64,000 bases of DNA from positions 9,379,501 to 9,443,500 of the forward strand of contig OX327693.1 of assembly GCA_946807835.1 (NCBI GenBank), in the 5' to 3' direction. Positions within the stretch are counted from its first letter, which is position 1. Each line of letters starts with the position of its first letter. The notes beneath the pieces were generated by a model. That model was given only the letters and a program-made list of their open reading frames with translations, was not told the DNA's origin and did not search any database. Source of the stretch: Ailanthus altissimus (lineage: Eukaryota > Streptophyta > Magnoliopsida > Sapindales > Simaroubaceae). This document shows positions 1 to 13,026 of the stretch, piece by piece. Both the position numbers and the translations under genes were made by a program.

Positions 1-2394
1 GAGGATAGTTCGCACGCGACTCTTAATTATTTTTAGTTGGGCGGAAGGCCTTTCTCATATAGTGGTACATGCCATTTCTTACATTGTGCAACTAGGTATG
101 TAACCCCTTCACCTGCATTATGCGAAACGCAATGAATTCTAAGTTTTTTAATTGGTCTTTTTAATTTTTAATATTTAAAATATTAGTATTCAAATATTTG
201 ATTATTTGTTATTTTGAGTTTAATTCATTAAACTCGTTAAAATATACTGGTTAAACTCGTTAATAGTTAATATTTAAAATATTAGTGTTATTTGAGTGAA
301 TTTGAAAAAAAAATAGTAAAAGAGAAGTAAAATATACTTAAAAAATAAAATTGTCCGTAATTAAATTTTGTGACTATTAAAGATTGTATTTCAATTTTGT
401 AACTAAAAAAAAATATAAGAACGATCTTTGTGTTTACCTTGTTACATATTCCCAATAATGATATCCTTGACTGAAGTGGCCATAGACCAATCTGTCTTAA
501 TTGCAAAAATCATCGGCTTATCGTACTCTGAGCCTGGACCGAAGGCTGTCTTCTCCCATGGATGGTTGGGCTACTGAGGTGTTGTTGGTTTGGTCTAAAT
601 TGTTGTGCCTTCGGCCATTGGATGAAATGCTAGGCAACATATGTTGCAAATCGAATTAAACGAGGTGGCACTTGACCTATAACTTTGTATGTTTTCAAAA
701 TGAAATCCTGTTCGTTAGTGAATCGATGTCAATCCACTACCTTTCCATTCTGAAGAGTCAAATTCGGAGAGGCAGAATCTTTCAAAATTCTAATCAAATT
801 AAACCAAAACCATACATTTAAAAAAAAGATGTCAAGTAAAAAACGGAAAGGCATACATAATTCAATGGCAAAAGTGTAGAAGCCACATTACGCGGCTAGC
901 AGCGGAAGCAGAAGCCTTGGTCAATAGACACTTTGATCATTAAAGCAAAAACCAAAATGGGGAGAATCTTACCCAGCATTAAAGTAGATGTAATAATAAT
1001 AATAATAATAATAATATCTTTTCTTACTTTATTTTTTCAACGGTCAGAACAGAAAATGCCCCTTTTACTGTATAATAAATTATTTTTATCTTAACATACG
1101 ATTGATTATTAAAGGTCGAACTTGGTACGGTTAGCTTCAAATTAAAGGGGGAAAAAAAAGAGATGGTATGGTTAACCTTTAGGAAAAATAATTACTTTTA
1201 AATATATTGTGAAAATAGAATTTGGTGTTTTGATGATCAATATACCAAAATGAATTGTAAAATGAGTTTGAGCAGAGAAGTTGAGAAGAAAAAGTAAGGT
1301 TTCTGTTATATTTCTTGAAAAGTGACTGTTAACATCGTATTTTTAAGAAATCCATAGTTTAACGAATTAAATTTATTTATTTTTAAAAATAATGAATGCA
1401 GTTCTGAAAGGGATGAGTTAAGCCAATTTTTTTTTTGTATTTTTTAAGTTTTCAAAACTTTAAACTCATTTTAAATCAATCAAAATAAAATAAATATAAA
1501 CAAAGAAAAAAAATTATAATAATTCAATTTAATGTGAATCTATATCCACTTCAATAAACATAATCAATCTAATCAATGTATTATTAAATAATATTTTTAT
1601 ATTAAAAGTATAAAGAATAGAAACAATTATAAATATAACTTCTTTGAGCCTTAAGAGTTATAATAGAGTCTTATTTCGCATATGCAACTTCTAGATGATA
1701 ATCTACTTGAAGAAAGTTGATCGAAAGAAAAAAAAAATCTTCTAATTTTTTAGTGTTTAGCCTTCTTTTTATAAGCGTAAGTTATATAATCATTTTAAAG
1801 TTGAATTTGGGACACATTTCTTTTAAAATTGTGCTATGTAAAATCCTTTTAAAATTGAGACATCTATAACTCTATTGTTAGTAGAAAAAAAATTATTTTT
1901 AATAAATTAAATGCAACGAAATTCAAATCGTTTTGTTTATAATTATATGTATAGAGATAGAAGATTACATCAATTCTTCGTTTTAAGAGTTGAGCTTCAT
2001 CACTTCTGTGCACTAATTTCGTAATGCACTTACTTCATAATGTACTTGTACTTTGTATTACACACTTATTTTAATGTACTTGTCTTTAGTATTAATGTTG
2101 ATAATTTTTACGAAATTTTGGCAGAATCTCTCCTATAATATAGACGTTTCCAAATCTGCCATATTGAAAAAATACATTTCTATCAAACTAAAAAATCACT
2201 TCCGCACGCATACACCCAAATCAATGGCCACAATCAATTATAGTATATCAATTATATACTCAAATCAATACATATAAAAAAATTATAATACTAAATATCT
2301 ATGAAGCAGTGGTCCACAAATCAACGGTCATCTTCTGTCTATAAAAGGTACCAATATCAAGGAATGAGTCAAATGACTGACCTAACATAAGATA
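1..2394. other. AT-rich intergenic DNA, no gene recognised
   Basis: No open reading frame here resembles a known protein. The first 120 bases and the stretch at about 450 to 780 are less AT-rich than the rest and could be remnants of an exon or a transposon, but neither translates into anything I recognise. A short AAT/TAA microsatellite lies near 990 to 1,015. Confidence 0.5.
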
Positions 2395-4940
2395 TTAAAT
2401 ATACATACAGACAAAAACGCTACAGTCCTCACTCCCTACTTTTTGTTGCGGCACATTCTCTCGCATACGAGTCACCGGCCAAGGGAACAAATTTGGGCTT
2501 TGTATGCCCTTCAAACTATAAAATCTACACCTCTGAAGGTACAAAGACATTGCAACACGCAGAGGCTTTATAAATTTCATGATGGACTCGTCTGAATGGT
2601 TGTTCACGCTGGAATCATAAAGAACGATTGCAAACTGAACAAGGTCGAGCTATGCTACAATCCAATATTCTTGATTGATATTCAGAGGGATATATACTTA
2701 CAAAAATAATTATTGTATTATTTTTAACTTAATATTGTTACATGCACAGTAAAAAGTCATTATTATTCTTAAAAAGTACCTTATTGACCAATGTTCACGG
2801 TTTAGCATTAAGTAACTCGGTCTTTATTCCGAGTGTGTAAGTCAACAACATTTTGAGCCATTCATTGCTGTTTGGAGGATTGACGATGAAGGACGTTTGT
2901 CACATTTGTCGAATGTACTCCTAAAGACAAATAAAATATACTTGTTAATAGTTAATATACACAATGATATGATAATGTTATATGCACAATAAACGGGTAA
3001 TATAATAGCTCACGTAAAAATATGCATCTGCAATTGTGTAATCCTGTGAATACATGTCAGAAAATGTTCTTTGACGCAAACACAAAATCTTAAAATATTC
3101 ATTTATGTGCTGCAAAACAAAAAATATGTATAAGTTTCGATACTATTAGACAACTCACAAAACAAAAAAAAGTAAAAATAAGGCATCACCGAATTGTCAA
3201 ACCAGTCTTGTAGTAGCTCATTAAACCATGTATAATTCGGATCGAGTCCGTCCAAACGAACCCATTGTGTTGGGTCATTATTTTTTATCCAATCCAGAAG
3301 CTCAGTATATTTAACCTGATCAATAAAAATCAGCTGTCCATTTACATCAATTGTATGTGCTACTTGCAATTTCACAAGTTTTTTCTTCACGGGCTTTTTT
3401 AATGGATTGATATATGGACTGATTTGGGCTGCTGCCTTCTTGCGAAGGCGCCCATACCTGCTTATGTTTTCACCCAATAGAACAGGTACAATTTTTATGC
3501 TTGCAGAGCTATCAGCTATAGGAGCAAATGACTGATGGTCAGACTCGCTGGCAGGAGCAAATGTCTGAAAGTCAGTAGCCATGAATTCAGTACCCTACAA
3601 AACCAAACAATACTAGTTAATATATTGACTTGTTAAACTTTGTACTCAATATAATTTAGGTTTAAAACATATTATACTCTGCCCTGCATTCTCAGAGATC
3701 TTTGCTGGCTTAAGCTGTTACACTAAAAGATTTTTTTCAGTCTTATCAATTTTGGCTGAAAGCTCTGAGTTAGAGTTATCAATCTTGGTAAATATCTTTT
3801 TTCAAGATCATCCATCCTTTTCTCCAAGATATGATGGTTTAATGTTGACGTGCCAGACTCAAACTATGCATAAGTTATTATAATCAATTTTCACAAACTA
3901 ATACTTATCAGTAACATAAGTAATTATAATTGAAGGAAAAAAAATTAAATTATTATACAATTGATTCAGTCAATGGCGGGGCTTCAAATTCATGGTCAGG
4001 CTGTAGATCATCGGTGAATTAGGTATTCGGGATATCAACTGTCTCCAACTTAAGACTCCATCCCCATTTTGTAGATGGAATGCGAAAGTTTACTGCCACG
4101 CGATAGTCCGCAGTTTTCTCATATTTGCGGGGTACCAACTTTTTATGAACCTCTAAAGCCTTTATAATATTTTAGATTTATTAATCATTATTAGAAAATA
4201 TAACACAAATTATAAGAAAATTATATCTATTTTTTGTTGAACATAAAAGCATACTCCAACACCATCGAAGAGGACGTTTACGATGTTTTCGTATAATGGG
4301 GTGCCCGTACCATACCAATTAAGAATACGCAGAAAATAGTCTCCATTCTTGTCGGCAAACAGTTCCCTACACCTCGGGATCGCCTCGTAAATCTACACTT
4401 TATATGATAATAAATTCAAAAATTACAATGTCAACAAAATAAATTTTTATGTATCCTAATATGATAATGAATCAAAAAAATAGAATTACTCACTAAGAAT
4501 GCGTGACTAAATGAATATAAGTTGTATGATTCCTTATCCAGAGTGCCCACTTTTTATTTTACCTTCGCTAACTTTTTAATTTGAGTCATGCATAAACTAT
4601 TGTAGAGTATAGTCCATGCAATCGTGCCCCAAAAATAAATATTAAACTTATCTAAATTATCTACTAGAGGAAGTACAAAATATTGTATGATTCTATTCCG
4701 AAGACAAAGTACAAAATATTGTATGATTTTATTCTGATCATGTGGCATTAACAATTTTTGAAATACATAAAATAGACACATTTTTACTGTATCTACATCA
4801 TCGTCAAATGTAACGCTCACGAACCACGGATCCAAATCCCTGTAAGTCAACTCACTTCTACTTGAAAAATATTTATGCCATAGTCTATCACTTAACCGAC
4901 TTACTACAAGAGAATTCCTTATCCTCAAATCAGTAATCAA
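2395..4940 (-). pseudogene. Decayed Ulp1-like (C48) protease with DUF1985 region, transposon-associated
   Basis: Read on the minus strand, this is a broken multi-part gene. The N-terminal part (4,940 to about 4,720) contains LWHKYFSSRSELTYRDLD followed by a segment like the plant DUF1985 domain. About 4,395 to 4,245 continues it with YEAIPRCRELF and RILNWYGTG. A basic linker and NDPTQWVRLDGLDPNYTWF follow at 3,582 to about 3,200. Then come HINEYFKILCLRQRTF (about 3,105) and NSNEWLKMLLTY (about 2,880). The C-terminal piece (2,607 to 2,395) carries VPQQKVGSEDCSVFVCMYI, the region of the catalytic cysteine of Ulp1 SUMO proteases; the cysteine is kept and the usual following glycine is serine. 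Stop codons and frame breaks separate the parts, so no intact enzyme can be made. DUF1985 plus Ulp1 is a known combination in genes carried by plant Mutator-like and related transposons. No MULE transposase was seen beside this copy. Confidence 0.72.
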
Positions 4941-6180
4941 ATAAAATTCTTAACGAGAGAATCTAATACGTCTTTTATCTATATAAACTATAATTCATCA
5001 TATAAATTTTTGGTACATACACGTTTTAATGAAATCTCATGTGCTAAAATACTTGAGAATGAAATATCTGATACATTCAAAAAATAATATTTTTACTTAC
5101 CTCGAAGTCAATTTATTTTTTATATTTTGTATAATCTATAACTTCGAGTAAGTATGTATGTTCGTTCAGTAGAAATATTTTTCGACAATTATGTAGTCTT
5201 TTGAGACATTTTCCTTCTTGAAAAAATTAAAATAATTATTAATATTAATAAAATAATAATTAATATTTACATAATAATTAAACAATTTAAATTATTAAAT
5301 TAAATAATTATAAATAAATCAAAACATATATATTTAAATTAATTAAAAAAAATTGGCCACATGGCAAACAGCGATCAGCCGTGTGGCGTGCGCCCAACGG
5401 CGTGCGCCTGCCACTAGAATCGTGTAGACGCACGCGCCGACGAGTGTTAGGCAAAAAAATAGTTAAAATCTGTCATTTTTGGCCTTTTTTGATTTCACAC
5501 ACATTTTTAACTTATTTTTTATACTACATCTACACATTTCTAAATATTTCTAACAATTAAGTACACAAATACTCAAAATCATAAAAATTTAAATTAAAAA
5601 AATATACTTACTAATTTTTTCTCATTTTTTTTAACTCTACACTAAATATATTTTTAATCTTTAAAATTTTTGAGTAAAAATCGTAAGATAATATTTGTGT
5701 TAACCGTGAGACGAGAGAAAGGGAGAGAGGAGTGTCAGTGATTTTGTTTATATTTAAAAATTTTTATTTTATTTTATTTTAAAATAAAGATAAAATGATA
5801 AAAAAAATATTTAATTATTCAGTCAAAATAATTTAAAAATTATTAAATTTGATCAGAGAAATTTTTTTTTAAAAAATATAACTCATGATAACAAGTATCA
5901 AAACTAGCTTGAGTGAATGATCGAAAATAATTTTGAAGTAATATTAAAATATTGTTTAAAGTGTTTGATCGGCCAAATGCCATGAGATCAATGAATCAAA
6001 CTTGAATTGAGTTCCTTGGAAATTGAAATCTGTCATGTATGAAATGATTACTTGAAATTACTTTTTTCACAAATCAAAATCAGTTGTATATTTCTTGTCA
6101 AGAAAACTGTGCAGCCTCAGAAAAGTAAACATGCATAATTTTTTATGAAATCAATTAAACTTCAAACACTAAAAATCTGA
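4941..6180. other. AT-rich flank of the DUF1985/Ulp1 remnant, with a small GC-rich island
   Basis: Mostly homopolymer-rich AT sequence with no coding signal. A GC-rich stretch of about 100 bases near 5,350 to 5,450 stands out. It repeats the word GTGTGGCGTGCGCC / GGCGTGCGCCTG and lies upstream of the Ulp1-like gene, so it is probably part of the same old transposon. Confidence 0.45.
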
Positions 6181-6318
6181 ATTTGGGGATTAAAACAAAT
6201 AATGGATTATAAAATTATTTTAATTTTGACTTGAAATCAAAGATCCCACATTTGGGGATTAAAACAGATAATGGATTATAAAATTATTCCAATTTTGACT
6301 TAAAATCCAAGATCCATA
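6181..6318. repeat. Two-copy tandem duplication, 69-bp unit
   Basis: The unit starting ATTTGGGGATTAAAACA occurs at 6,181 to 6,249 and again directly after it at 6,250 to 6,318, with only a handful of differences. No coding potential was seen. Confidence 0.85.
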
Positions 6319-6775
6319 TATGGCGCTAAATAGAGTCCATTGATTCATGTTTCAAGAAAATTAATAAAAAAAAATAAAGAATTTAAAAATAATTGAGAAT
6401 TTATATAGAGAGATTTCTTAACCCCTTTTATAGTTAGAGAGGGAGCTTTATAAATTTGGTGTATTTATAAATATATCTTTAATAAATATTTTAATAATTA
6501 AATAACTAAATTATTTTTAATAAATTTTATGCTTTTTACAATAGTGTAGGGTCAGTATGTAACACTGACCAAACAGCTGAATTTCCAAGTTAAACTGACA
6601 AGAGAGTTTATCAGGAAACCTACGATGTTTTGTCTTTTCTTCTTTGTAACATTAGAGTATATCAACCTTCCTGGAGTGGAGCACTGTTGGATCCTAAAGT
6701 TCAATGCGAGTATTGACGAGCTCTTATTATTACCAATGATATGAGTTAGATTTTTAGTGTGGATATATATGTAAA

Positions 6776-7463
6776 TGAAAGAGTTTATATTTTTGTTTAA
6801 GGTATTGTTTGTTTTGAGGTTCATTTATTTTTCATTCTTTCTTACAATTTTATTTTTTATAGGCGGAACAAATCACTATCCTCAAAAGATGTTTCACACA
6901 AGTATGGGTGATCACTTCTTATAAGGTCTTCACTTTGGACGAGTCTGTTTGATGTGGAATTTGGGTCCTTACAATACCCCCCACCATCGAAATAGAGTTA
7001 GCCTCGGCTCTGATACCAAATAAAAGAGCCCACATCCCTGTGTAAGGTATTGTCCGCTTTGGGGTTCACGCAGGCGTCCTTCCCCCTCACGGTTTTGTCC
7101 TTTATGGGCGGAACGAATCACTATCCCCAAAAGGCGCCTCACACAGGTACGCATGATCACTCCTTATAAGGCATTTACTTTGGACGAGTCTGTCCGATGT
7201 GAGATTTGGATCATTACAATACCCCCCACCATCGAAACAGAGCCGTCATCGACTTTGATACCAAATGAAAGAGCCCACATCCCTGTGCAAGGTATTGTCT
7301 GCTTTGTAGTTCACGCACGCGTCATTCTCCTTCATGATTTTGTTCTTTATGGGCAGAATGAATCACCATCCCCAAAAGACGCCTCACACAGGTACACGTG
7401 ATCACTCCTTATAAGGCCTTCATTTTAGACGAATCTACTTAATATAAAATTTGAATCTTTACA
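6776..7463 (-). mobile_element. Tandem TRIM retrotransposon: three LTRs, two 47-bp internal spacers
   Basis: Three homologous 198-bp blocks lie at 6,776 to 6,973, 7,021 to 7,218 and 7,266 to 7,463. Read on the minus strand the blocks begin TGTAA, and the best-preserved copy ends TTTCA, as LTRs do. The two spacers (6,974 to 7,020 and 7,219 to 7,265) are each 47 bp. Read on the minus strand, each spacer holds a site complementary to the 3' end of initiator methionine tRNA, then about 20 bp, then the purine tract GATGGTGGGGGG just before the next LTR. This is an LTR-PBS-PPT-LTR-PBS-PPT-LTR chain with no coding capacity, which fits terminal-repeat retrotransposons in miniature. The outer two copies have lost CpG-rich bases relative to the middle one. 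A target duplication is uncertain (GTAAA before, ATAAA after). Confidence 0.85.
7006..7018 (-). other. Primer-binding site for tRNA-iMet (TRIM)
   Basis: The plus strand reads GGCTCTGATACCA, so the minus strand reads TGGTATCAGAGCC, the standard plant retrotransposon site complementary to initiator tRNA-Met. It lies 2 bp beyond the LTR end, as expected. The equivalent site in the second spacer (around 7,250 to 7,263) is degenerate, reading TGGTATCAAAGTC on the minus strand. Confidence 0.88.
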
Positions 7464-8145
7464 ATAAAAATATTAGAAGAAGGAATATCCTTTTTTTAAT
7501 TAAAAAAATGATATCATTTTGTAAATACAAAGCAAAAAGAATTAACCAAAATTGTCTAATGTAGAGGCAATCAAGAAAGTCACAAGCACTTTGTTAAATA
7601 TTTCAATAATAAAAAATTTACAATGTATTTTAAAAATTTTAAATTTGAATCCTTCCTCCCTTATATTAAAATTAAAATCGCATAAGTAAATATATAACCT
7701 ACAAAGATCCTTATCATGTTTTCTATATCCATATTATTTTATTTCATCCATTAATATGCAAAATGGATTTTGCCATTTCTTTTTTTTTTTTATTAATTTT
7801 AAATAATATAACATATAATAATAAATGAATAATTTTTTTTGAAAATTCTTAGGACTAAAGTGATTCATTTTTCTAAGGAAATTTTTTTTATGTACCTAAT
7901 CATTGCAAATTCCAATTTGAATTATAAGGATTATATATATATATATATATCTTACTATAATCATAATATATTATAATATGGAGTATTAAAAGGAGACTTT
8001 TTAATGTGAGATCTAATAACATATATTTTAATGATACTAATATTAAGTACTCTATGATTCAAGTTTTTATCTTTTAATAACAACAATACGAAGACTAGTT
8101 AAAATTAAATCACTTGTTTGTATTGACTTATCAATTGTTGGGATT
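7464..8145. other. AT-rich spacer, nothing recognised
   Basis: Low-complexity AT sequence with a TA microsatellite at about 7,931 to 7,950. No reading frame or repeat family was identified. Confidence 0.5.
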
Positions 8146-9323
8146 GGGTCTTTAAGAACATCTTTATCCCTCAAATTTAGTTTGTTACTTAATTTTGTTC
8201 ATCTTATTTTAAATTATTTAAATTTATCAATTTTCATTAATTAGTTGCTATTAAGTTTGATAGAGATGCAGTTATTTCGGTAAAATATTTGTTTCACCCT
8301 TGATATTTATGGACATGTGTTGTGATGTTTAAAGTAGTTGACACATTATCAAAAAAATAATTTAAGTATTTATGTGTCAATAAATAGTTGGTTATTGATA
8401 AAAAAAAATGGACACGTGGCACATTTAGATAGGTTTAATTTTAATAATAAATTTTAAATTTATTTTTAAAAATGAATTATTAAAAAAATAGCCCTTCTAT
8501 TCGCACAGACATCCGACAGTGGCCTGCCACTACAGGCCACAAGGCTTCAACGATAAAAATGATCAAAATTTATATCATTAAACTCTATTTTTCGTGATCT
8601 ACACAATGGTCGGATCATTTTTTTAATAAAAAAAGACCAGAAGACAACCAAATACACAATGGAGCCCATGAAAGGCATCGGCCACAAGCAGTGCACTTTC
8701 AATGGAGCATCGATGATGTGTACTGTTGGATAGATCGGCGACCGATCTATTCAAATACATCGGCGATGTACATCACAGCTGCTTCAGTTGACGTGCACCA
8801 TCGTAGCCGTCACCCTCGTCCATCGGAATGGTAGTGCACGTTAAATGGGAAAGTGGTGATGTGCACCGTCAGCCAATCTATCCAATGGTGTCGGCAATGT
8901 ATGTCACTGCTACTCTGTTTAACGTGAATTGCCAATGGCTTTCATTGCATATTTGGCCACTTATTGTTATTTTTTTTGGTCAAAAATAATCATACCATTG
9001 TATAGATCACAAAAAATAGAGCCTAATAATATAAATTTTGATTATTTTTATCGTCAGAGTTCAGTGTCTGGCGGTGGGAGGCCATCACCGGATGTCTGCT
9101 ACGATGGTGGTTGTCTACAATAGAGTTTTATTTAATAATTTATCATCATTTGACATGTGTCATAGTGTATGAATTTTTATTATTAAGTTATGATTTTGCC
9201 ATTCAACAGTAAGATTTAACGGTAATTAGACGAACGGAGAGGGACAAATCTGGATAATATGAAACAAGAGTGACAAAATTGAGTAATGTGCTAAATTTGA
9301 GGGACAAAGATGTCCTTATCCCT
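8146..9323. mobile_element. Non-coding element with terminal inverted repeats of about 60 bp
   Basis: The left end, including AACATCTTTATCCCTCAAAT, is matched in inverted orientation at about 9,291 to 9,323, and the similarity continues about 60 bp inward. The interior also folds back: a segment with CTCTATTTTTCGTGATCTACAC (around 8,582 to 8,605, read in two halves) is the inverse of one at about 9,000 to 9,025. The interior is richer in GC than the ends and has no open frame of note. Segments very like it occur inside the elements at 47,104 and 61,601. I found no clear target duplication, so the superfamily is open; a Mutator-like MITE is most likely by comparison with the 47-kb relative. 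Confidence 0.7.
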
Positions 9324-9839
9324 ATTTTATATATTATCACAAATAGAATGACAAGTGAAATTTTATTAAGTAGTATTATACTTATATAGTTGGAACACAA
9401 AATTGAGAAATTTTTACAAATAGCCCTCAAATTTTATAGATATAATTTTTTAACCACATTTGAATTTGTTATTCTTTAATAGCCAAAAATGTAAAAATCA
9501 GATTTTTATACCCTTAAAAAAACATACCCTCTCTACTCGAATTCACTAAATCCAAAATTTTTACAATACAAATTTAGTTGGATTGAAGATTTGGATGTCA
9601 CCGTTGTGTAGATCAGGTCTTGAACAATATATTTACTACTTCAAATTCTAAAAATGACCGATTCTTGGTAAGTTTTTCTAAATTTAAAAAAAAAATTAAT
9701 ATTTGTTAGAAATGAGTTAAAAATTTTATTTTAAGTTAGAAATAAGTGAAATAGATGAATTATATGTGAAAAATGAATTAGAATGACAAGAAAATATTGA
9801 AATCTAGTAAAAAAATAGCTTATTTAAGGTATTTCACTC

Positions 9840-10150
9840 CTAGACAGTGATCGGCCGCCATCTAGGTTCAGCGCATCTTGGGTTCAACGCTTCTTGGGTC
9901 CAAGATGCGCCCCGAGATAACCACAAACCACCGTCTGAGTTTGGTGTATCTTGCATCGAAGATGCACCTCGAGATAACCACCTGAGATATGTATCTCGGG
10001 AGGCTATCTTAAGGTTGCATCTTGGTCTTGAGATGGCAACCGAGCGCACCAAGATGCGCTCGCAGCGTATATTGGTTCAACGTTTAGACTCGAGGTCTGC
10101 GACATTACACTATTTGTGCCATGTGGCGACTCCTTATGGTGCCACGTAAG
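9840..10150. other. GC-rich segment with short repeated words, unidentified
   Basis: A block of about 300 bp, markedly richer in GC than its surroundings. It contains repeated words such as CAAGATGCGC, AGATGCACC and CCGAGATAACCAC. Both strands stay open for 70 to 100 codons, but the translations resemble no protein and look like a by-product of base composition. It is probably an internal or LTR fragment of a retrotransposon. Confidence 0.4.
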
Positions 10151-10755
10151 GTATAAAGTAATTTTTGAAAAAGAATTAAAATAATATTTAGAGAAACAAA
10201 ATTTTAAAAATTATTAATTTAAAGATGACATTATATTATAAATATAAATTAATTAATTAGTTTGAATTTGGCTAATTAATTTTAATTAGATTAATTAATT
10301 CATAAGTTAATTAAAACTAAACAATAGCAACAGGTAGCCCTTAAAAAGACTATCAGTGATGAATAAGCCTCATTTAGATCCAAGTTAGATTGAGGAATCA
10401 TCTAGATTAAATAAAAAAATTGACGAAAAGATCAAAGCGTGCAGCAGTATTAATTGTAAAAAGAAAGGCTGTGAATAAAGAAGAAAAAAGAAGAACAATT
10501 AAGATTGAAGGAAAAATCCAAGAAAGCACTTAGGGTACTTGGTAAGGGATTGTCTGAAGAGAAAGACCAAAATAAAAGAAAAAAAAGGTATGCCGCAAGA
10601 GTCTTTAAGTTGGACTTGAAACTTGCAGAAACTTTGATAACTTCTGCAGAATTGTATGTATGGTGAGTGAATATTTGGCTCTAAAGTATAGTTTTCATAC
10701 GAATCTTGAAAAAAAAATGTAATTTATCTATTATAGATCTATTAAAGGTTATAAA

Positions 10756-13026
10756 TGTTAGGATTTGTATTTACGTGCCATCCCTTTTATGTATAAATAT
10801 TTGCTTTATGTTTATACATTTATGATTTCAATACATCACTAATTATTTTATTTATAAATATGGTAAGATGCTTATAACGTTTTGGACATTGTATGATCTG
10901 AAAGAGTTCAGATCTGATCTAAAGGAGTTTAGATCAGAACTAAGAGTCAGTAAAATCTAAAGAGTTAGAGCTTTGTCTGAAATGGGACAAAGACTTAAGA
11001 ATATATTAATAATGACATAGTTGCAATGGGTTGCAAATGGTGCTAGGAAATGTTGTTATGCAAATATGTTCTTAAATTTAATGTTCCTGATCTACCTTCA
11101 CTAATGCGGGTCTGTTAGTGAAGATCTTAATATATATATAGATCAGTGTATGTCTACATCTAGATAGTCCAGATGGTTAGTCTTAGCAGACCATGAGTTT
11201 AGTGAAAACTCGTATAGAGATACAAGTATTCAGTAAGGACTGAATATTGAACAGACTCACAAAGATCTCTAATAGACATCCCATAAAGCCGTCAATGGAA
11301 GATCTTTCGAGTTGAGTAGTATTCATGGTCCTTAGACCTGAGTGCCACAGTGGACTTGTTAGTGATCCACCATACTTTGGTTCCACACATGTTAGATACA
11401 TTTTATGGTCTGACCGCTGGGTGTCGCTGGGTATGGTCCGATGCTCATAGAGTCCGGTGTGTACAGATATGGGATCCATCAACTGAATTGGGTGAGTAAA
11501 ATATCTTGAAACTTTAAGATTGTATTTCAGAAAGTCTTATAGCTATAAGCAGACATCCAAGAATTAATTTTATTCTTGAAAAAATAATATCGTAAAAGTG
11601 TTTACGGATATTATTTATTGAAATACAAATCTAGAGATAAGTTTATGGTTGAGCACATGGAGACTTGGCGGTGTTGATCTAAATCTCCGCTCTTCTAGAA
11701 TATTTATGATGGAAGGATTATACGAATATGTTATAACCTCAACTTATATGGTCTAATGCGTCGTTTTGTAATATCTGTAACATGTGTGTGGAACATTGTT
11801 CACAGACGTGTGAAATAGTTTCATATGACAAATCGGGCATGGACCTAGAGAGTCTCACAATATGAAGTGTACTCATTGTGCACTGGGGCAGCGAATTGGA
11901 TTGAACAATTGATCCAACAATTTCCAGCAAAATGAAAACTGTTTCAAGGTTCCTTTTATTATTCACTTATTAATAATTAAAGGAAAAATACATTATTGGT
12001 TTACAAGAGTTGTTAACCAATAAGAAATTGACAAGTGACATAATCCTGCTCCATAAATAATTTACCATGTATTTACCTATTTACCTTACTTGGTAAATAC
12101 ATATATGGTAAATGTAAATATTCAAAATAGTTTTGAATTATTAATATTTTATATATTAATCAAATTATTATTATTAATTGGAATAAGTGGCAAACATCAT
12201 TTACTAATGGAGAATGCACTTGTTATTAATAATAAGGAATGTTGACCACTTAGTAATTCTTAAATGATGCACTAAGGAAGTGATAAAACCACTTAACATT
12301 GATTAAATGCCATTTACTCTTTAGAAATTGATTCAAATGGTTGAATCAAATTGGTGAGTGAAAAATATGATAGATTAATGTTTGTAATGACAAACATGGT
12401 TAAGTAGTGGTGGAGCACTAAGAGAAATCATTCTTTGCACTTAAGAAAGAATTGAAAGAGTTCAATTTTGGTGTAAGAAAGAGTGAATTTCGTTCAAGGA
12501 GAAAGAAGAGAGAATTGAGAGCATTTCTTAAGTGTTTTTCTCAAAGTGTTGAGAGAAAATACAAAAGCTTACCAAGGTTCAACATAAAGAGTTGTAAAGA
12601 ACAAAAGAAATCTCTTAACTCTTCTCATCTCTTGGTAGTAATCACTCATATAGACAAATTATTTTAAGTGTTAAAACAATCCTTTGCTGAAAATTCAAGG
12701 CTGCCATTTTAGCTTCACAATCCCACCGGATTTAGTTGTGAACTAGAATTGTGCAAGGGAACACTTCAAGGTGAGCTCAACAAATTGAAGCTTGGAGTTC
12801 TTGAAGAATTGTAAAGCTACCTTCATAACCGGGTAGGTTATTTATTTGCTATTCATTTTATATCATGCATGAAATATATATGAGATATATATGTACTTGA
12901 ATGATCATACATGTGATTACATGCTTGAATTTGTTATATATTGTATAATATGTATGAATACTTCCGTTGCGTATTTAATTTTTGAAATTATATACATCTA
13001 TACACATCACACACCATATCACAACA
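10756..13026 (+). mobile_element. Long LTR (copy A) of a Copia-type element
   Basis: The sequence begins TGTTAGGATTTGTATTTACG and ends about ATCACAACA. It is homologous over most of its length to the LTR at 35,438 to 37,478. Shared landmarks include TGATCCACCATACTTTG, CGCTGGGTGTCGCTGGGTAT and a purine-rich 3' half. The plus-strand gag remnant that follows gives its direction. The exact 3' border is inferred from the other copy and could be off by some tens of bases. Confidence 0.68.

Noticed and set aside
6969..7401. Frames of 63 and 82 codons
   Set aside because: Both fall inside the LTRs and spacers of the TRIM array and are not conserved between its own repeat units.
9840..10149. Overlapping open frames on both strands
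   Set aside because: Open on both strands because of base composition and short repeats, with no recognisable domain.
11183..11482. Minus-strand frame of 99 codons, with a similar frame at 36,075 to 36,281
   Set aside because: The similarity of the two peptides follows from the homology of the two LTRs. The frame is antisense to the element, differs in length, and resembles no protein.
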